DNA of 64,000 nt, taken from positions 1,550,629 to 1,614,628 of the forward strand of contig SSNU01000247.1 of NCBI GenBank assembly GCA_012064415.1. Direction: 5' to 3'. Under the pieces are notes generated by a model that worked only from the letters and a program-made list of their open reading frames with translations, was not told where the DNA came from and made no database searches. The number at the start of each line of letters is the position of its first letter. The first letter of the stretch is position 1. This document shows, in pieces, positions 1 through 12,162 of this stretch. Source of the stretch: Gyrodactylus bullatarudis (Eukaryota; Platyhelminthes; Monogenea; Gyrodactylidea; Gyrodactylidae). Made by a program: the position numbers and the translations under genes.

Positions 1-1742
1 GAAAAATGCAATCACAAAAGAAAAAATGGGAATCCTCTTGGGAGAAAACCTTTTTCTTGATTAATATTTCAAATTGCTTTCGAACAGGAGAGGACGAATA
101 TATTGACGAATATTATCATCATATATGAATAAAAGCTAAAGGATATTATTTATTTTTCAACAAGAGTACCAACGGAGTGACGAGGAGGAATGTTATTGTC
201 AAGAAGTTTAAGAGTTTTTAGATAATGGACAAAATCCTTTACCGAAAAAGTAGATCGTTCAGATTAATACATATAAATCTAGGGCCTAATAATTATATCC
301 GATAACCAGGATAATATTGTAGGATTCAAGTGTGACAATAATAAATATTTGAGGACTCGTATCATGTGAATATTTCAATCATTTGAAAGATTTGAATTGT
401 ACAAGTTATTAATTGTACGACCTAAATATGTAGATCCACAGATTTTAAAAATAATCTTTGTCAGACTAGGTATCACGTTAAACCTTTTGGCTAGAATTGA
501 CAACAGTAAAACTCAAAGTTTCATGACAACGGGAGAATACCGGTGCCATTTTCAGATCTCGTTGCCAAGGTGGTAAAATTTTTATAAAAATTCCAGAATT
601 CAATGGTTTATGTTTGGCTTTAAGAGGTTTATAATCAGAATGAGAACCCTTCATTCGAATAGAATTGAATGATACAAGTTTTGTAAGAAACAATCTTGCT
701 TAAAGGCTACCTGGCAAGAAAAATTGAAGCATTGTCCAAGAGGGAGAAGAAAAAATTGTGAAATCTGTGCGCTTATCCGAGTTAAATTAGAGATTGTAAT
801 GTCATAAAAAATCATATGATGTAACAACAGCAACAACAGCAGAATAGATATTCAGCTATATATATATATTTAGATACTTCTATATACATAATACTGAATG
901 AAGACCAACTTTGGTAGTTTAAATATCCTACAAAAATATATATCTATGTCTAGGTAGGGGATATTAGCTGGATTAGTTCAAGTTAATAATTCAGATTACA
1001 ACTGGCACACATGTTGGATGGAAACTTTTTATTCTTGAACGAATTCCTTTGACTTTTTTATTCAGGGAAATTGTTGAAGACACAAGCCTGTGTGTGTTGG
1101 GGGGGATGGAATTTTCAATTCTACAATATCTTTAATTTTTAATTATCCCTGGGTAAAAATATTATTTTGTCTCTAAAATAATCTACCGTTAAAGTGGAAT
1201 TGATAATGCCAAAGTTAATTTTAAAACATAATCATTAGGGCTTCAAGAAATATGACCTAAAAATTCATTTGTAGGCGCCTATAATATGGTCTAACGATTT
1301 TTTCTTGGAAACCATATACTACTTGTAAGTTTTTCCCTCAAAGATCGATTTTCACTATCTAATTTTCTTCTAATTCATATATTACTTTAAAAACATTACT
1401 ATTTTTGTAATAAATCTCTTAATCAGACATATACAAAAATATATAAATTTTATAATTTGAATTTTTGAAATAACCTCAAGTGGCGTGGGAAATTTGAATA
1501 TAGTATGACGTGATTGTCTTAGTAAGAACGATTCTGATTGGTCAGTTCAAGTCAAAATGTATTGCAAAGCCAAATATGACCTATTATACATGCTCTTTTA
1601 ATATGCCCTAGAAACTCTATAACCCTTAGCCCCACAATGATTTTGGATACTCCATTGGGTTTGTTTTGAGAAATAGACCTATCAAACGAAATATAACTTT
1701 TATGACTTTTTGGGGCCCTAATAAAATAATCATTATTTCTAT

Positions 1743-1830
1743 TTTAACCCAAATAACTCAAACGCATCCAAACGTGACTAGCAAAAAAGAAACTCTCTGA
1801 GCATTTAGAAGGAGTATGAACCATCGTATA
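1743..1830 (+). repeat. Direct repeat, copy 1
   Basis: This segment shares most of its bases with 2287-2371 in the same orientation, including the words caaataactcaaacg, tccaaac, tgactagca and gcatttagaaggag. The similarity then stops. It looks like two relics of one dispersed repeat, with no coding content that I can see. Confidence 0.6.
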
Positions 1831-2286
1831 ATCAAATGGTAATTGCCTCCATAAATTACCTCAGGCTTAATTACAACTCTAAACTCTAATAATAATTAAA
1901 CCAATGAACTATAAGTTTCCTCAAAAAGTTCTTCATGTCTTCATGTCCAATTCCTCAGACAATTTGAAAGAAGATTCAATACCTTTTTCTCCGCTCCCGT
2001 CTTGGCCCTCATTCTTACAAGAAACTCTTTGAAATGGCTAATACATATCCATTATGGGTCAGAAGAATTGCAACTGCAGCATCCCTATTCAGTAAACGAC
2101 CTTCCAAGCCTCAATCAAGATAATAAGGGAGTGGATTTTCTATCATGCTTCACACCATACTTTTCAAAATTGTAAAAAACATGAAAATATCACAAATATG
2201 CATTTATCTTATTCAATTTATACCAGACTCGCATATTTTTTTCTGTAACTATTTTAAATAACTTATTTATGAATAAAAATCCATTA

Positions 2287-2371
2287 AATATAAATAACTC
2301 AAACGGATCCAAACTTGACTAGCATAAAAGAAACTCTCATAGCATTTAGAAGGAGAAACATTCAGCGATAT
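2287..2371 (+). repeat. Direct repeat, copy 2
   Basis: Second copy of the repeat at 1743-1830, about 545 bp downstream in the same orientation. A handful of substitutions separate the two. Confidence 0.6.
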
Positions 2372-4654
2372 GGGCTATTTCTTTAACAAAAAAGAAGAAC
2401 CTGTAGCATATATTACCTAAGCACATAAGAACCTTTGTAAGTATAATTAAGGCACTAAGAGACATTAGTTGATAGCAAACCCCCATTTTTTTCATTATTA
2501 AAACCATAATACCTACGAGTTTTTATTTGGAAATGGTTTTAGAAGTGTGAACAGACTTGGGCCATTTGATAATACCCGGGATAGATCTTAAACTTTTTGT
2601 AAAAATAACTTGGACAGTTTGTAAGTAACCCTATATCATATAATTGAGATTATCAACTCTTGTTACAAAATGCCAAGAAATATTATCTACTTTTTTTGCT
2701 TGAAATCTAATTTTAAGACTAAATTGGAAACCACGAAAAAAATGTGTCTGGTACGTGAGAAACTCTTGTAATTGTGAGAAAGAGAAGAGATGCAAATGTA
2801 CTTTGAATTATTAATAAAAAATGAATTCTGAATTCTATAGAATGCTTTATATTCTAGGATCTTAGATGAAAATAAAATCTTGTTCCGTTAGTATTTCAAA
2901 GTGATTTTCAGTCCACTGCTTCTTGTGATTAATCGTGCATTATCTGACGAAATTAGGCGACTGTTTTTCGTTACTTTGTCCATATTAGTAAAGTTGGGAA
3001 CATGAACGAGTTAAAGAATTCCATAAAATTCAGATGATATCTGTTATTTTGAGAACGAAAATTGAAATAATAATTAATTAAAGAATAGAAACGACATGGT
3101 CTGAGATAATAAAAGCCAAACATTTGAGAATGATTTAAATAACATTAGTTTGACTAAAAAATAATAACACGGACGAAAGTAGGGTTCTGATGATATTACT
3201 AGTCATAAAATCCTGAAGTAATATTTCACGCTGATCAGTGATCACTGATCACGAATCTAGTATTTGAAAAAAATCTATGAGTAGAGAAAATGGGCAAAAA
3301 CCGATTTTTCGAAAAACTTTTTCTATTTGAAAAAAATATGAAAAATTAGAGAAATAAAATGTATACAGGTAAGAGAAGGATAAATATTGAACGTTGTTGT
3401 ATTTTATTTATCCCTTAAGCTTTTTAGATTGTTAAAACGAGACGTAGGAAAAAAATTGTTGATAATTTTGGTTTTCTCTGTATGTTCATGAATACAAAAT
3501 ATTTTAGCTTGTTTATAGTACAGAGGTTTTCCCAAATTTTAGAAATTCTCTCTCCCGATTGGTTTATCTCAGTTAATCTTGAGGTTTAAGAGGTTTAAAA
3601 TACTTGATAATACCAAAAGTAAATAGACGAAATATTAGACAGTGGCGTCCAAATAGATATTGGGAGATTTTTTAATATAAGCTCTGTGAACATTCAATTC
3701 CTTGGACGAGATCTGATCCTTGATTATTATCTTCTGAAAGCTGCTCTAATTTGAAAATCCATGGGCAACTGTGAGACATTTCAAGTATGAGAATGAGACA
3801 TTTTAGGCATTAATAATTAAGCAAGCCTTCCATTAGAGAGAAAAAAATATCGGTACTATGATATCACGAATATAATCCAGTCAACTCCCTCAGAAAACTT
3901 TGATAATCTCATGTAATATTTGAGAGTGTAGAATAGATCAAACAATGGGCCCAGATAAAAACTGTGGAAAGCAAGCAGTTAAACTGCTTATAAAATCTTT
4001 GGTGTAAAAACTCTTTTATGCCTCCACTGATACATTTGAGATGAGTTTTGTAAAGCTAATATTTTCATTAAGAAACCGAATTCGATGAAGAATCTTTGGC
4101 GCCAAATTCTAAATGTTTTCAACTTCTAACTGATAAAAAGATTTGTAAGTGTTTTAGTATGAAAATTAGACAAGAAACAATAAAATTTATCAAAATATTA
4201 ACCCCATTATCGTTTGGTAGTTGAATTTCGATTTTTCAATCATTTTCACTGGCTGGAAATCAAAAAAATTGACACCAACTTTTCATATTTCTATGTTAAA
4301 AATCAAGGATAATCTAGCCAGTGTAAAATGCTGCTTATGTTTTTGTGAGGAGAATCCATTGCCAGACATAACCAAGGCTAATAAAAATTGGGGAAATTCA
4401 CTCGAAATTCCCAGATCAATAAAAGAATAAATAAATTTCTCCAAGATAAACATCCTTTTTTAATGCATTTCGATATTTTGGTAACAAGAGAAACCCAGAG
4501 AGTGGAATGTTATTTCTCAGAGTTAGGATTCCATTTATCATGTGATGATGATGGAAGAAACCCTTTTATTCATTTAGTCAATTAGTCAATACAGTACAAA
4601 TTGTATTCCTAATTTTTTTTCTTACAATAGAGGCATATATATGAATGTTACGAC

Positions 4655-5368
4655 CAATGTTACCTTGAGCCTTGGTAATTCACTATAGTGTATGATGGTA
4701 ATCAGTGTAACTTTAGTGAGTCAAGCTAATAAGCCATCATTGCCCAAACTCACTGAGAAGTTCAGTAAATTCAACAGCTCAACTACTTTTATGGGACAAA
4801 AATTATAGCATGAGTTATCTATTTATTGCCTCAAGGTAAAGAAAGATCAAGAGTTACATAAAACTTGATTCTTTTCCCATTTACAGGTCAGTGTTTTACG
4901 ATATCTAATACAATTACATTTGAATGTTCCTTATCCATTTGCAAGGGAAAATTTGGCATTTAACTCTCTCAAAGAACACCAATTTCTTTGACACTCGAGA
5001 TGTCGTAATAATCAAATCTTTCTGTTTAGTTGCTACCAGTTTATTCAGGGTCCCAATTCTGTAAAGACCATTTTGTTCATAACTCTAAGTTATTACACCA
5101 ATTACAGATTTGAAATCGCCCTTCCTCTATCAACGTCAAGAATTTGAATTTTACAGTTGTCTTCTATCTTGAAAGTAGGAATTTGCCAGCATCTTGAACT
5201 TTTTCTTTCGAAAATCAATCCCTCAGACACACAATTCACTGACCTTGTTAGTTTGTTAGGGTAATGAGGGCTTATTAGCTAGACTCACAAAAGTCACACT
5301 GATTACCATTATACACTATAATGAATTACCAAGACTGACTGATTTGCAAGACTCACGGTAACATATAC
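4655..5368. repeat. Inverted-repeat (fold-back) element of about 0.7 kb
   Basis: The left arm, roughly 4655-4748, is the reverse complement of the right arm, roughly 5260-5365. The best-matching part is about 72 bp with few mismatches and contains ggtaattca, tagtgtat, ggtaatcagtgt and agctaataagcc. The right arm has extra bases between its outer and inner blocks. Between the arms are about 510 bp with no ORF. The form fits a non-autonomous DNA transposon of MITE or fold-back type. I could not identify a superfamily or an unambiguous target-site duplication. Confidence 0.65.
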
Positions 5369-5559
5369 GCTGACCGATCGTCTCAATGTGGAAACTGAGT
5401 TTCTACATTGACAAATTTAATTTAATTTTATTTATTTCCACCCTTATATGATTAATAAATTATGCTTATATATATATCTGTAAAAGAATTTTCTACAAAA
5501 CAGGTCAATTTTAGGTATTCGAAAAACATATTTAATTGAACCTATAGCGGACATCAAGA

Positions 5560-6455
5560 TTCAATTAAAAAGATGCCAGGATTTTTCTCGCAAATAAGGC
5601 CTTTATCTCGGGTTAAAGTTTTTTTATGTCATGTTTTTAACCTCTATAAACCAAAAGAGCAAAAACAATTGTCCCAGCCCCCCACCCAAAAAGAGAAGAA
5701 GCCGAGATGAGCAAACGGATCACAGAGTTCTTCTCAGCAACATACAATAATTTTCATTATGACCCCTTAATTAACACCATTTACAATTTTTCGTTATAAT
5801 TCTATTCTGTATTACTATAAGATAACCATAATTAACCCGATAACAAAAACACATTCAAAGATCAATTTTACCATATAATGTTTCCAATCTGGCAACCAGG
5901 TATGATCCAATCAAATTATAAAAACAATGTCAACCAATAATTTAATTCTAAAAACCTAGATATTTGGCATGTATGACACTGATGAGTATGTCCGAAATAA
6001 AAGGCCTTATTTGTAAGAAAAATTCTGGTATCTTTTTACTGTAAATCTCATGACCCAGGGTGACCCAGCTCAAAACCAATGTTAAAAAACATATATGCAT
6101 TCAATCTTCTGTCTATCCGGTGTTTTCTATTAATAGGCTGGTTACAAATCTAAAGTTGTTTTTATAGTTCAAGAGTTATCGATAAAAAATTGGGCCATCT
6201 TTCAGCCTGATAGAGTTCAGGCAATTGCATATATGAAATTATCTCACTTTTTACCTATGACTCTTTTACATGGTAACAGGTAGGATCCAATTGTATAACT
6301 ATAAAAAATTTGGACCAATAAGACAATTTCTTTCAATTAGTAAAACTATTGTTTATGTGGCATGTATCACATTGATAGAGAAACAATCTGGCATCTGCTC
6401 AAATTTCCTATATCATGGGTAGCTCAGCTAAAAACCAATTTCATAGAAAACTTAT
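5560..6455. repeat. Composite repeat: inverted arms plus an internal duplication
   Basis: The segment at 5569-5606 is the reverse complement of about 6000-6040 (core aaataaggccttta). A block at about 5885-6095 is also repeated in the same orientation at about 6265-6450; both carry a gatccaat word, a gaccaataa-like word, ggcatgtat, a catcc/catct word and cagct-aaaaccaat. The region therefore looks like a fold-back element with one arm duplicated. No ORF is present. Confidence 0.55.
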
Positions 6456-8160
6456 CTCTATGAAAAGTTATAAATGAATCACCTTTCAACTTTAATAAGA
6501 ATATGAAACCCACTTAGGCCCTATACACCTCTATTTCATTTCGGATTTTTGGTGTTTCTGGAAACCCTCTCATGGTTATCAACGCTGCAGAGTTTTTTGA
6601 TATTGAATCGAAAAATCCTACTTTGTTTCTAGCACTGAAAAAGAATAGATTAAGAATGGTAAAAATAGACCGATCTTCTGAGATAACCAAATTTACTCAG
6701 TCATAGCGAGAAAAAATGTCAGGAATATATCTAATTTTGATTAATTAAAGAAGAATATATACGAGAAATTGTGGAATTTTATGATGCTTTATGTGGAAGA
6801 AGTGAGAAATTTCAAGAAAATTGATACTCGTGGAAATGTGACAAGATCGATTTTCGCCTTTTCTTGGCGAGATTCCCGATTGAGCGATAATATTTTAATA
6901 TCTTCAAAAGTTTCAAAAGAAAACAATGAAATTGCTTCATAGGAAATAAATGATCAACTTTGAAATATAAATCCAGACTAGTAAAAATTCATTTCAGGGA
7001 AGACTCTTTCGGAATTATAACTAATTAATAATTAGTAATTATAGGTAAAGATAAAGGTAGACAAGACAACACTAGCTAAACTTTAAACTTTAATGGCGTA
7101 AAAAGTCTATGAAACATAAAGAGTACGTATGAAAATAGGACTTTGTAGTCTTTAGAAATTAAACTAAAAAACGAGTTTGTTAATGGTAATAAGACGAATA
7201 TAAATATTGGGAATCATTGGTTAGAATTGATTGATTGGAGACAAAAGGCTTCAAGTATCTTTTGGAAAATCTATCAATGGAAGAATACGACATGTGTTCG
7301 GAGTATTTTCATAATATTTCCATATTAATCTTAATTTTTTTTCAAGTGATGAATTATATTACTCTAACAATTCACATCAATTTCTAAGAAATACTACACC
7401 ATTTTCTTACGTTTCTATTTCTACAAATAGACCCATACAAGCCATACATAGTCAGGTAGCAAGCGTAGACAACGTTATAGTTAATCTATGCTAAACAGGT
7501 CCCCGAAGAACCACTACTAAAGTTATCAACTGGAAAAACTATTGTTTATTTATGCAGATTAAGCAATATAGAATGGTTTGAGACACTTTTGAAAATGCTT
7601 ATCGCGCCAGGAAGGGTGATAACATCATTTTAAATTTGATGATCACAAATTCTTATCATGTGACATATCCTTAATTTTAGTATAAAATGTATAAGAACCA
7701 CAATCACTTGCTTATATACAGAATAACCATTATTTTTATGTGGCGCCAATTTCTTGCCTTCAAGCCTGCAGAATAAGCAGAAAGATGAAAAAAAATACTT
7801 TATTCAATACAATCAATGTGGGAAAGAAATTCTTTTCAAATTTGTAAAGGAACGAAACTAGAAATATGACGAAAAAGTTCAAAAATTGACAGGGTTAAAG
7901 AGTAGGGACCCGCTTTGCATTACCTTAGTTCAGTTCATTCATTAATGCTAAAAAATGAGTAAAAGTTTGAAAATGTTTATGATGAAAACAAATTCATAGA
8001 TACACCTGAATAATAATAATGATACTTGAGTAAATTATTTATTTACTTAAAAATACTGTATATTAGCCTTCAATAATATAAAAATACACGTTTTGAAAAA
8101 CATTTGTACCAAATTTGTGAGGAAACTTTTACTTGGTTATGAATCTATCTAAACTAAGTG
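6456..8160. other. Gene-free stretch
   Basis: Apart from short AT-rich open frames, I see no coding, RNA or repeat structure that I can support here. Confidence 0.4.
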
Positions 8161-8163
8161 TAA

Positions 8164-8451
8164 AATACATGTTTTCAGTGTGACTGTGGTGCTTCGTATA
8201 TAGGGCGTACTATTAGGAAGTTGTCAACAAGATCGCATGATCATCTCAATAAAGATACCGCGGTTACCAGACATCTAAAACAGGAAAACCATGCTGCTTC
8301 AATTTCTAATTTTTCCATCTTATACAAAAACCCAGGGGATGACAGCACAGATGTGTGGGTGAAGGAGAAATTTTTCATCAACATGTATAAACCTAATTTG
8401 TGTGTTCAAAAGAATTATTCATTTAATCTTCAACTACCATGGCCTATGTGA
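8164..8451 (+). mobile_element. GIY-YIG endonuclease fragment of a retroelement (Penelope-like)
   Basis: The open frame lies between stops and has no credible start codon, so it is a fragment of about 95 codons. Near its beginning it reads CDCGASYIGRT, which matches the GIY-YIG nuclease core as found after a Cys-rich entry segment. It is followed by an Arg/Lys helix (RKLSTRSHDHL), a TAVTRHLKQENHA segment and KEKFFINMYKP, in the order seen in the C-terminal endonuclease of Penelope-like elements. I see no reverse-transcriptase palm motif upstream, so this is probably a 5'-truncated relic. A related piece on the opposite strand lies at 57,250-57,370. Single-domain GIY-YIG genes are an alternative, but the truncation and second copy favour a mobile element. 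Confidence 0.65.
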
Positions 8452-10200
8452 GCTTTTTCACCATTTTCTCTTCACTGTTGCTATTTATTGAAGAGTTTTT
8501 GGTGTTTTTTCAGCTTACATAATATTCTTATTTCCATTCATGACTCTTATAATCTTCAACTTTTACATGTTTTATAGCTCAATCGAATCGAATCGTTTCG
8601 TTCTCTAGAATAAGAATATGACCCAATCTAAATTTGAGACAAATCGAAAATTTACACCTATTCAATATATCAATTACACTTGCTAAAAGTATATACTACC
8701 AAAATTAAAAAAAGGAACTTTAAAAATATTTATCCTTCCAAATATTTTTTATGGCAATTTATAAAAAGCATCGTTTTTACACGCTCTGATGATAGGTCTG
8801 TCCGATTTATTTACGTAAAACAACAATAAAAGACACACTGGTGAATCTAAATTCTCAAAATTAAGTTTGATTGTTTATCTTTCTAATTCGAAAGGCTTCC
8901 TTGCAAACTGATTTTACATATCTGTACATCAGTGGAAAAAATGGTTTCATAATGCCTTAATTTTTGCCTCTCTAATATCTTCCAAACCATCAAAATGATC
9001 TCATATATCAATTCTTTTTGCAGGGATCAAATGTAAATAGATTATGGCCAGTCTAACGTGAGAGATTCATATAAATTAGTCCTTTAATATTTGAGAAGAG
9101 TTCTGACCAATCAAATTGAAGCATTGTATAAGTAATTGTTTTGCATTGTCATTCAGTTAATTGAATTGGAAATTACTTGCCTTGATTAGGCATTACTTGC
9201 TTAAAACAATGGAAGACGGGTCCCTATTGAAAAGACATCTTTACACCATTTATAATCAACCAGAAAATATTCTAGATATACCCAAGTTTGAGGTCGAAAA
9301 AGTGGCGAAAAATCCAAAAAGTAGCTTACTTTAGTCAGATTGATTTCTTTCAACTTTTTCAACTTATTTTTAAAAGTTTACGGCTCAACTTTGCCTTGAT
9401 CAACGCAGACGACAGTACATATTAATATGTAGAGATCTGGTAAAGTAGAGTATTCACAAGATACTCTAAGTTTTCCAATTAAAGACTGATTTAAAAAATT
9501 ATTCTTATTTCTAAATTATCTCAAAGAATAAATTGCCTAAGAGAATTTCAAATACAAAATATTCATTTGTTTTGGAAATTTTTTTGTTTATTTCAAGGAG
9601 TAAGAGGGATCACCACTAGACAAAGAAAACGAAAAGGGTCCTTTTTCTAGGAAAAACACCTCATTATCGTGCGAAAGCCTATCTATTTTTATTGGTTCAA
9701 AATTTATATATTAGGATGAACCGAGATAAGTTCAGATTTGACAGTTCTCTCAGAAACTGGATAAATTGATAATTGGTTTCTTTGTCTATTCGTGAAATAA
9801 CTTTTGATTTCTCTCACAGCATCCAAAGATTATTTAAGCACTGGAAACAAAAAGGTAGGTAGAGTTTCCCAAATAGGAACACTCTATGGGAAAATTGTAA
9901 AGTGTTTTTTTGTTCATAAGGAGTAAAAGAACGCAGTTAAAAGAAAAAACTATGGGTTTCTTATTTTTAACTTCTTCTTAGAGTGAAAACAAAATGTACC
10001 TCATACACGGGCTTGTATGTATGTGGAGAGATTGTAAATAAATCTTTTCCAGCAAAATCTTGTGATATTCACATGGAGATGAATTATCACCAGTATTAAA
10101 TCATAGGAGATTTATCAATTCCGAAATATACAGTTTACTTTTAATCATAACCCTTCTTCAAGTCAAATTTCCAATATATATATATTATGGAAAAAGGTTC
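8452..10200. other. Gene-free stretch
   Basis: No supported gene. The first ~120 bp (to about 8560) continue the 3' flank of the GIY-YIG fragment and match the second copy near 57,240. A short tandem of the word aatcg lies near 8580-8600. The rest is AT-rich sequence without visible structure. Confidence 0.4.
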
Positions 10201-10204
10201 TAAA

Positions 10205-10645
10205 GTCAATATCCAAAATTAGAAAAAAACAATTTTTAAGGAAAATACGGCAAATTTGAAATCTTGAAGTAGCGCCAAAATCCCATTTTTTGGACTTTGA
10301 GTTGAAAATTTTTGTTGATTTCAATGTGAGAGAGTGATCAAAAGTTGATTTTCAGGATCACAATAAGACAAAAAAACTGCTCATCATCATAAAAATTTTG
10401 ATAAATTCGTCATTTTTCAGGGATCTTGAAATATCAAATTTCATCGACTTTCAGGTAGGGAAAATGATCAAAAAATCCAAATTTGATTTTGACACGGTTA
10501 TGATTCTCGAAACCAGCATATTTAATTTCTTTTACTTATTGTGATCATAAAAATCAACTTTTGATCACTCTCTCTCATTGAAATCAACAAAAATTTTCAA
10601 CCCAAAGTCCTTAAAAATTGATTTTTTCTAATTGATTTTTCTCAG
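10205..10645. repeat. Fold-back repeat, family A-like, diverged
   Basis: The left arm contains ttttggactttgagttgaaa, then a run related to ttgttgatttcaatgtgaga and gatcaaaagttgatttt. The right arm contains the reverse complements in reversed order, ending in caaagtcc and a poly-T/A tract. The middle is AT-rich. The internal words match the family A elements at 11,432, 44,908 and 48,651, but the outer ends are diverged. Confidence 0.6.
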
Positions 10646-11190
10646 TATCGTGAAAGAGGGCCTCATGGTTTAGATTCCAAAAAACGACATTCGGTTAAAA
10701 CTGTTTGAATGATCGAGTACAACAAGGTGCAATTGCAAAAGACAATTATACACACGCATTAGAGAGTAACCAATCACATTTAAAACCAATATTCTCTACA
10801 CAATGAACTATGCATGTGAAACACACATAAAAATAACAGTAGCTCAATTAAAATGAGTGAAAATTTGAAGCTCTAAATGATGCAGAGAAGAATCATTTGA
10901 GAATATTTTCACGGAACACAGAGATGTCAAAATTCTTTTATGTTCATCAAAATTGACAGCCGGAAAGATTGAAACATTTTTTCTAAAAAAAAACTAAATA
11001 GAATTTAGAAAAATTCATCAGAACTAGGAATAGAAAACATGATTCTAGTGATTAAACTCTCAACTGAAAAAGAAGAGAGGATGAGTGGTGAAGGGAGGGG
11101 GAAATATTGTAACTCAGAGTGTAGTTTTGATCTTTCTATCTTGATTAATTTATCAAATAGATCATGGATGCACATAGTTGAGATGATTTT

Positions 11191-11390
11191 TCATTGTCTC
11201 ATTAGACAAATTCTCTGTTTCTTTAATAAAATGTTAGTAAAAGTATATTGATAATTATTGGATTGTATGACCAGTCTTACGCCAAAGCCTTTTCCAGACG
11301 TTTCAGTACTTAGATAGTCAGGTGATTTCTTCAGTGGGATGAGACGCTTGCAATCTGAGATGTCTTCAAATCTATGTTTCAATTTGAGGT
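11191..11390 (-). mobile_element. Retroelement 3'-end relic with a CKRLIPLKK reading
   Basis: On the minus strand an open frame reads CKRLIPLKKSPDYLSTETSGKGFG, passing into QSNNYQYTF. Close variants of the same DNA word order (caagcgtctcat, then ctgaag, then agtactgaaa) recur at 24,536-24,640 in the same orientation and at 25,190-25,260 inverted. A related aaacgtctggaa block lies at 24,690-24,745. A repeated sequence of this kind is typical of the 3' part of dispersed retroelements. Assignment to Penelope-like elements is an inference from the GIY-YIG piece elsewhere in the window. Confidence 0.4.
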
Positions 11391-11431
11391 ATTATTTTAA
11401 TACGTATTTACCGAATAAAATCTAATTTAAA

Positions 11432-12029
11432 CTAAAGCTAATTGACATGAAGTTGGGAATCTATGATTTTTTCATCAAGAATTCGAATTTGGTAAAATTT
11501 TTTGGAATCACCCTCCTGTTGCCCACCGTTCACCATTTGAAGAAAAAATTATTTTTATGAGAAATATGGTCATTTTTCTAATTCCCATTTTTTCGAACTT
11601 TGAGCTGAAATTTTTTTGTTGATTTGAAAGTGAGAGGCTGATCGAAAGAGTTTTTTCAGGATTAAGCTTCGACAAGAAAATCAATTCAACTGAATCTGAT
11701 CTTATGGATTATCGTTTGGGAGCGGAATTTCGATTTTTTGATCATTTTCACTTCTTGAAAATGAATTTCGATAATTCAAAATCTCTGGAAAATGGGGAAA
11801 CTGTTGATAATTTGACGGTGCTATTCAGCCTTATTATCTAATCTTGATCCTGAAAATCAACTTTTGATCACTCTCCCACTTTCAAATCAACAAAAATTTT
11901 CATCTCAAAGTACGAAAAAATGGGATTTTAGCGCCAAATCGAAATCTTTAAAAAATTCGAATTCTTGATGAAAAAATCGAGATTTCTGAAAAAGGCATAG
12001 ATTCCCAACTTCATATCAGCTAACTTTAC
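11432..12029. repeat. Fold-back element, family A, copy 1
   Basis: The element starts with agctaattgacatgaagttg followed by ggaatctatgatt, and ends with the inverted form ending agattcccaacttcatatca then gctaac. Internal words (cccattttttcgaactttga, ttgttgatttgaaagtgaga, aggattaag) return in reversed order and opposite strand in the right half, so almost the whole 0.6 kb can fold on itself. There is no ORF. Related copies lie at 44,908-45,606, 47,007-47,338 and 48,651-49,046, and a relative at 59,892-60,622. Confidence 0.75.
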
Positions 12030-12162
12030 TAACAAATTAACCTTGGTTCACTAACAATTCTCATCTAACAACGCATCTAACCCTAATATTTAAGAAGAGT
12101 ATCTCTTGAGTAACGGTCATAATTGTGAAGATGTAAAATTAAGACTTCAAAAAGGACATTAA

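Larger units (their letters stand above)
1..4650. other. Gene-free AT-rich stretch
   Basis: I see no ORF here with recognisable protein similarity; the longest open frames are under 75 codons and low in complexity. The visible structures are a direct repeat of about 85 bp (near 1743 and 2287), a 20-bp perfect palindrome at 3232-3251, and a stretch near 4090-4280 carrying words typical of the fold-back repeats described below. Long introns of a gene lying outside the window cannot be excluded. Confidence 0.5.
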
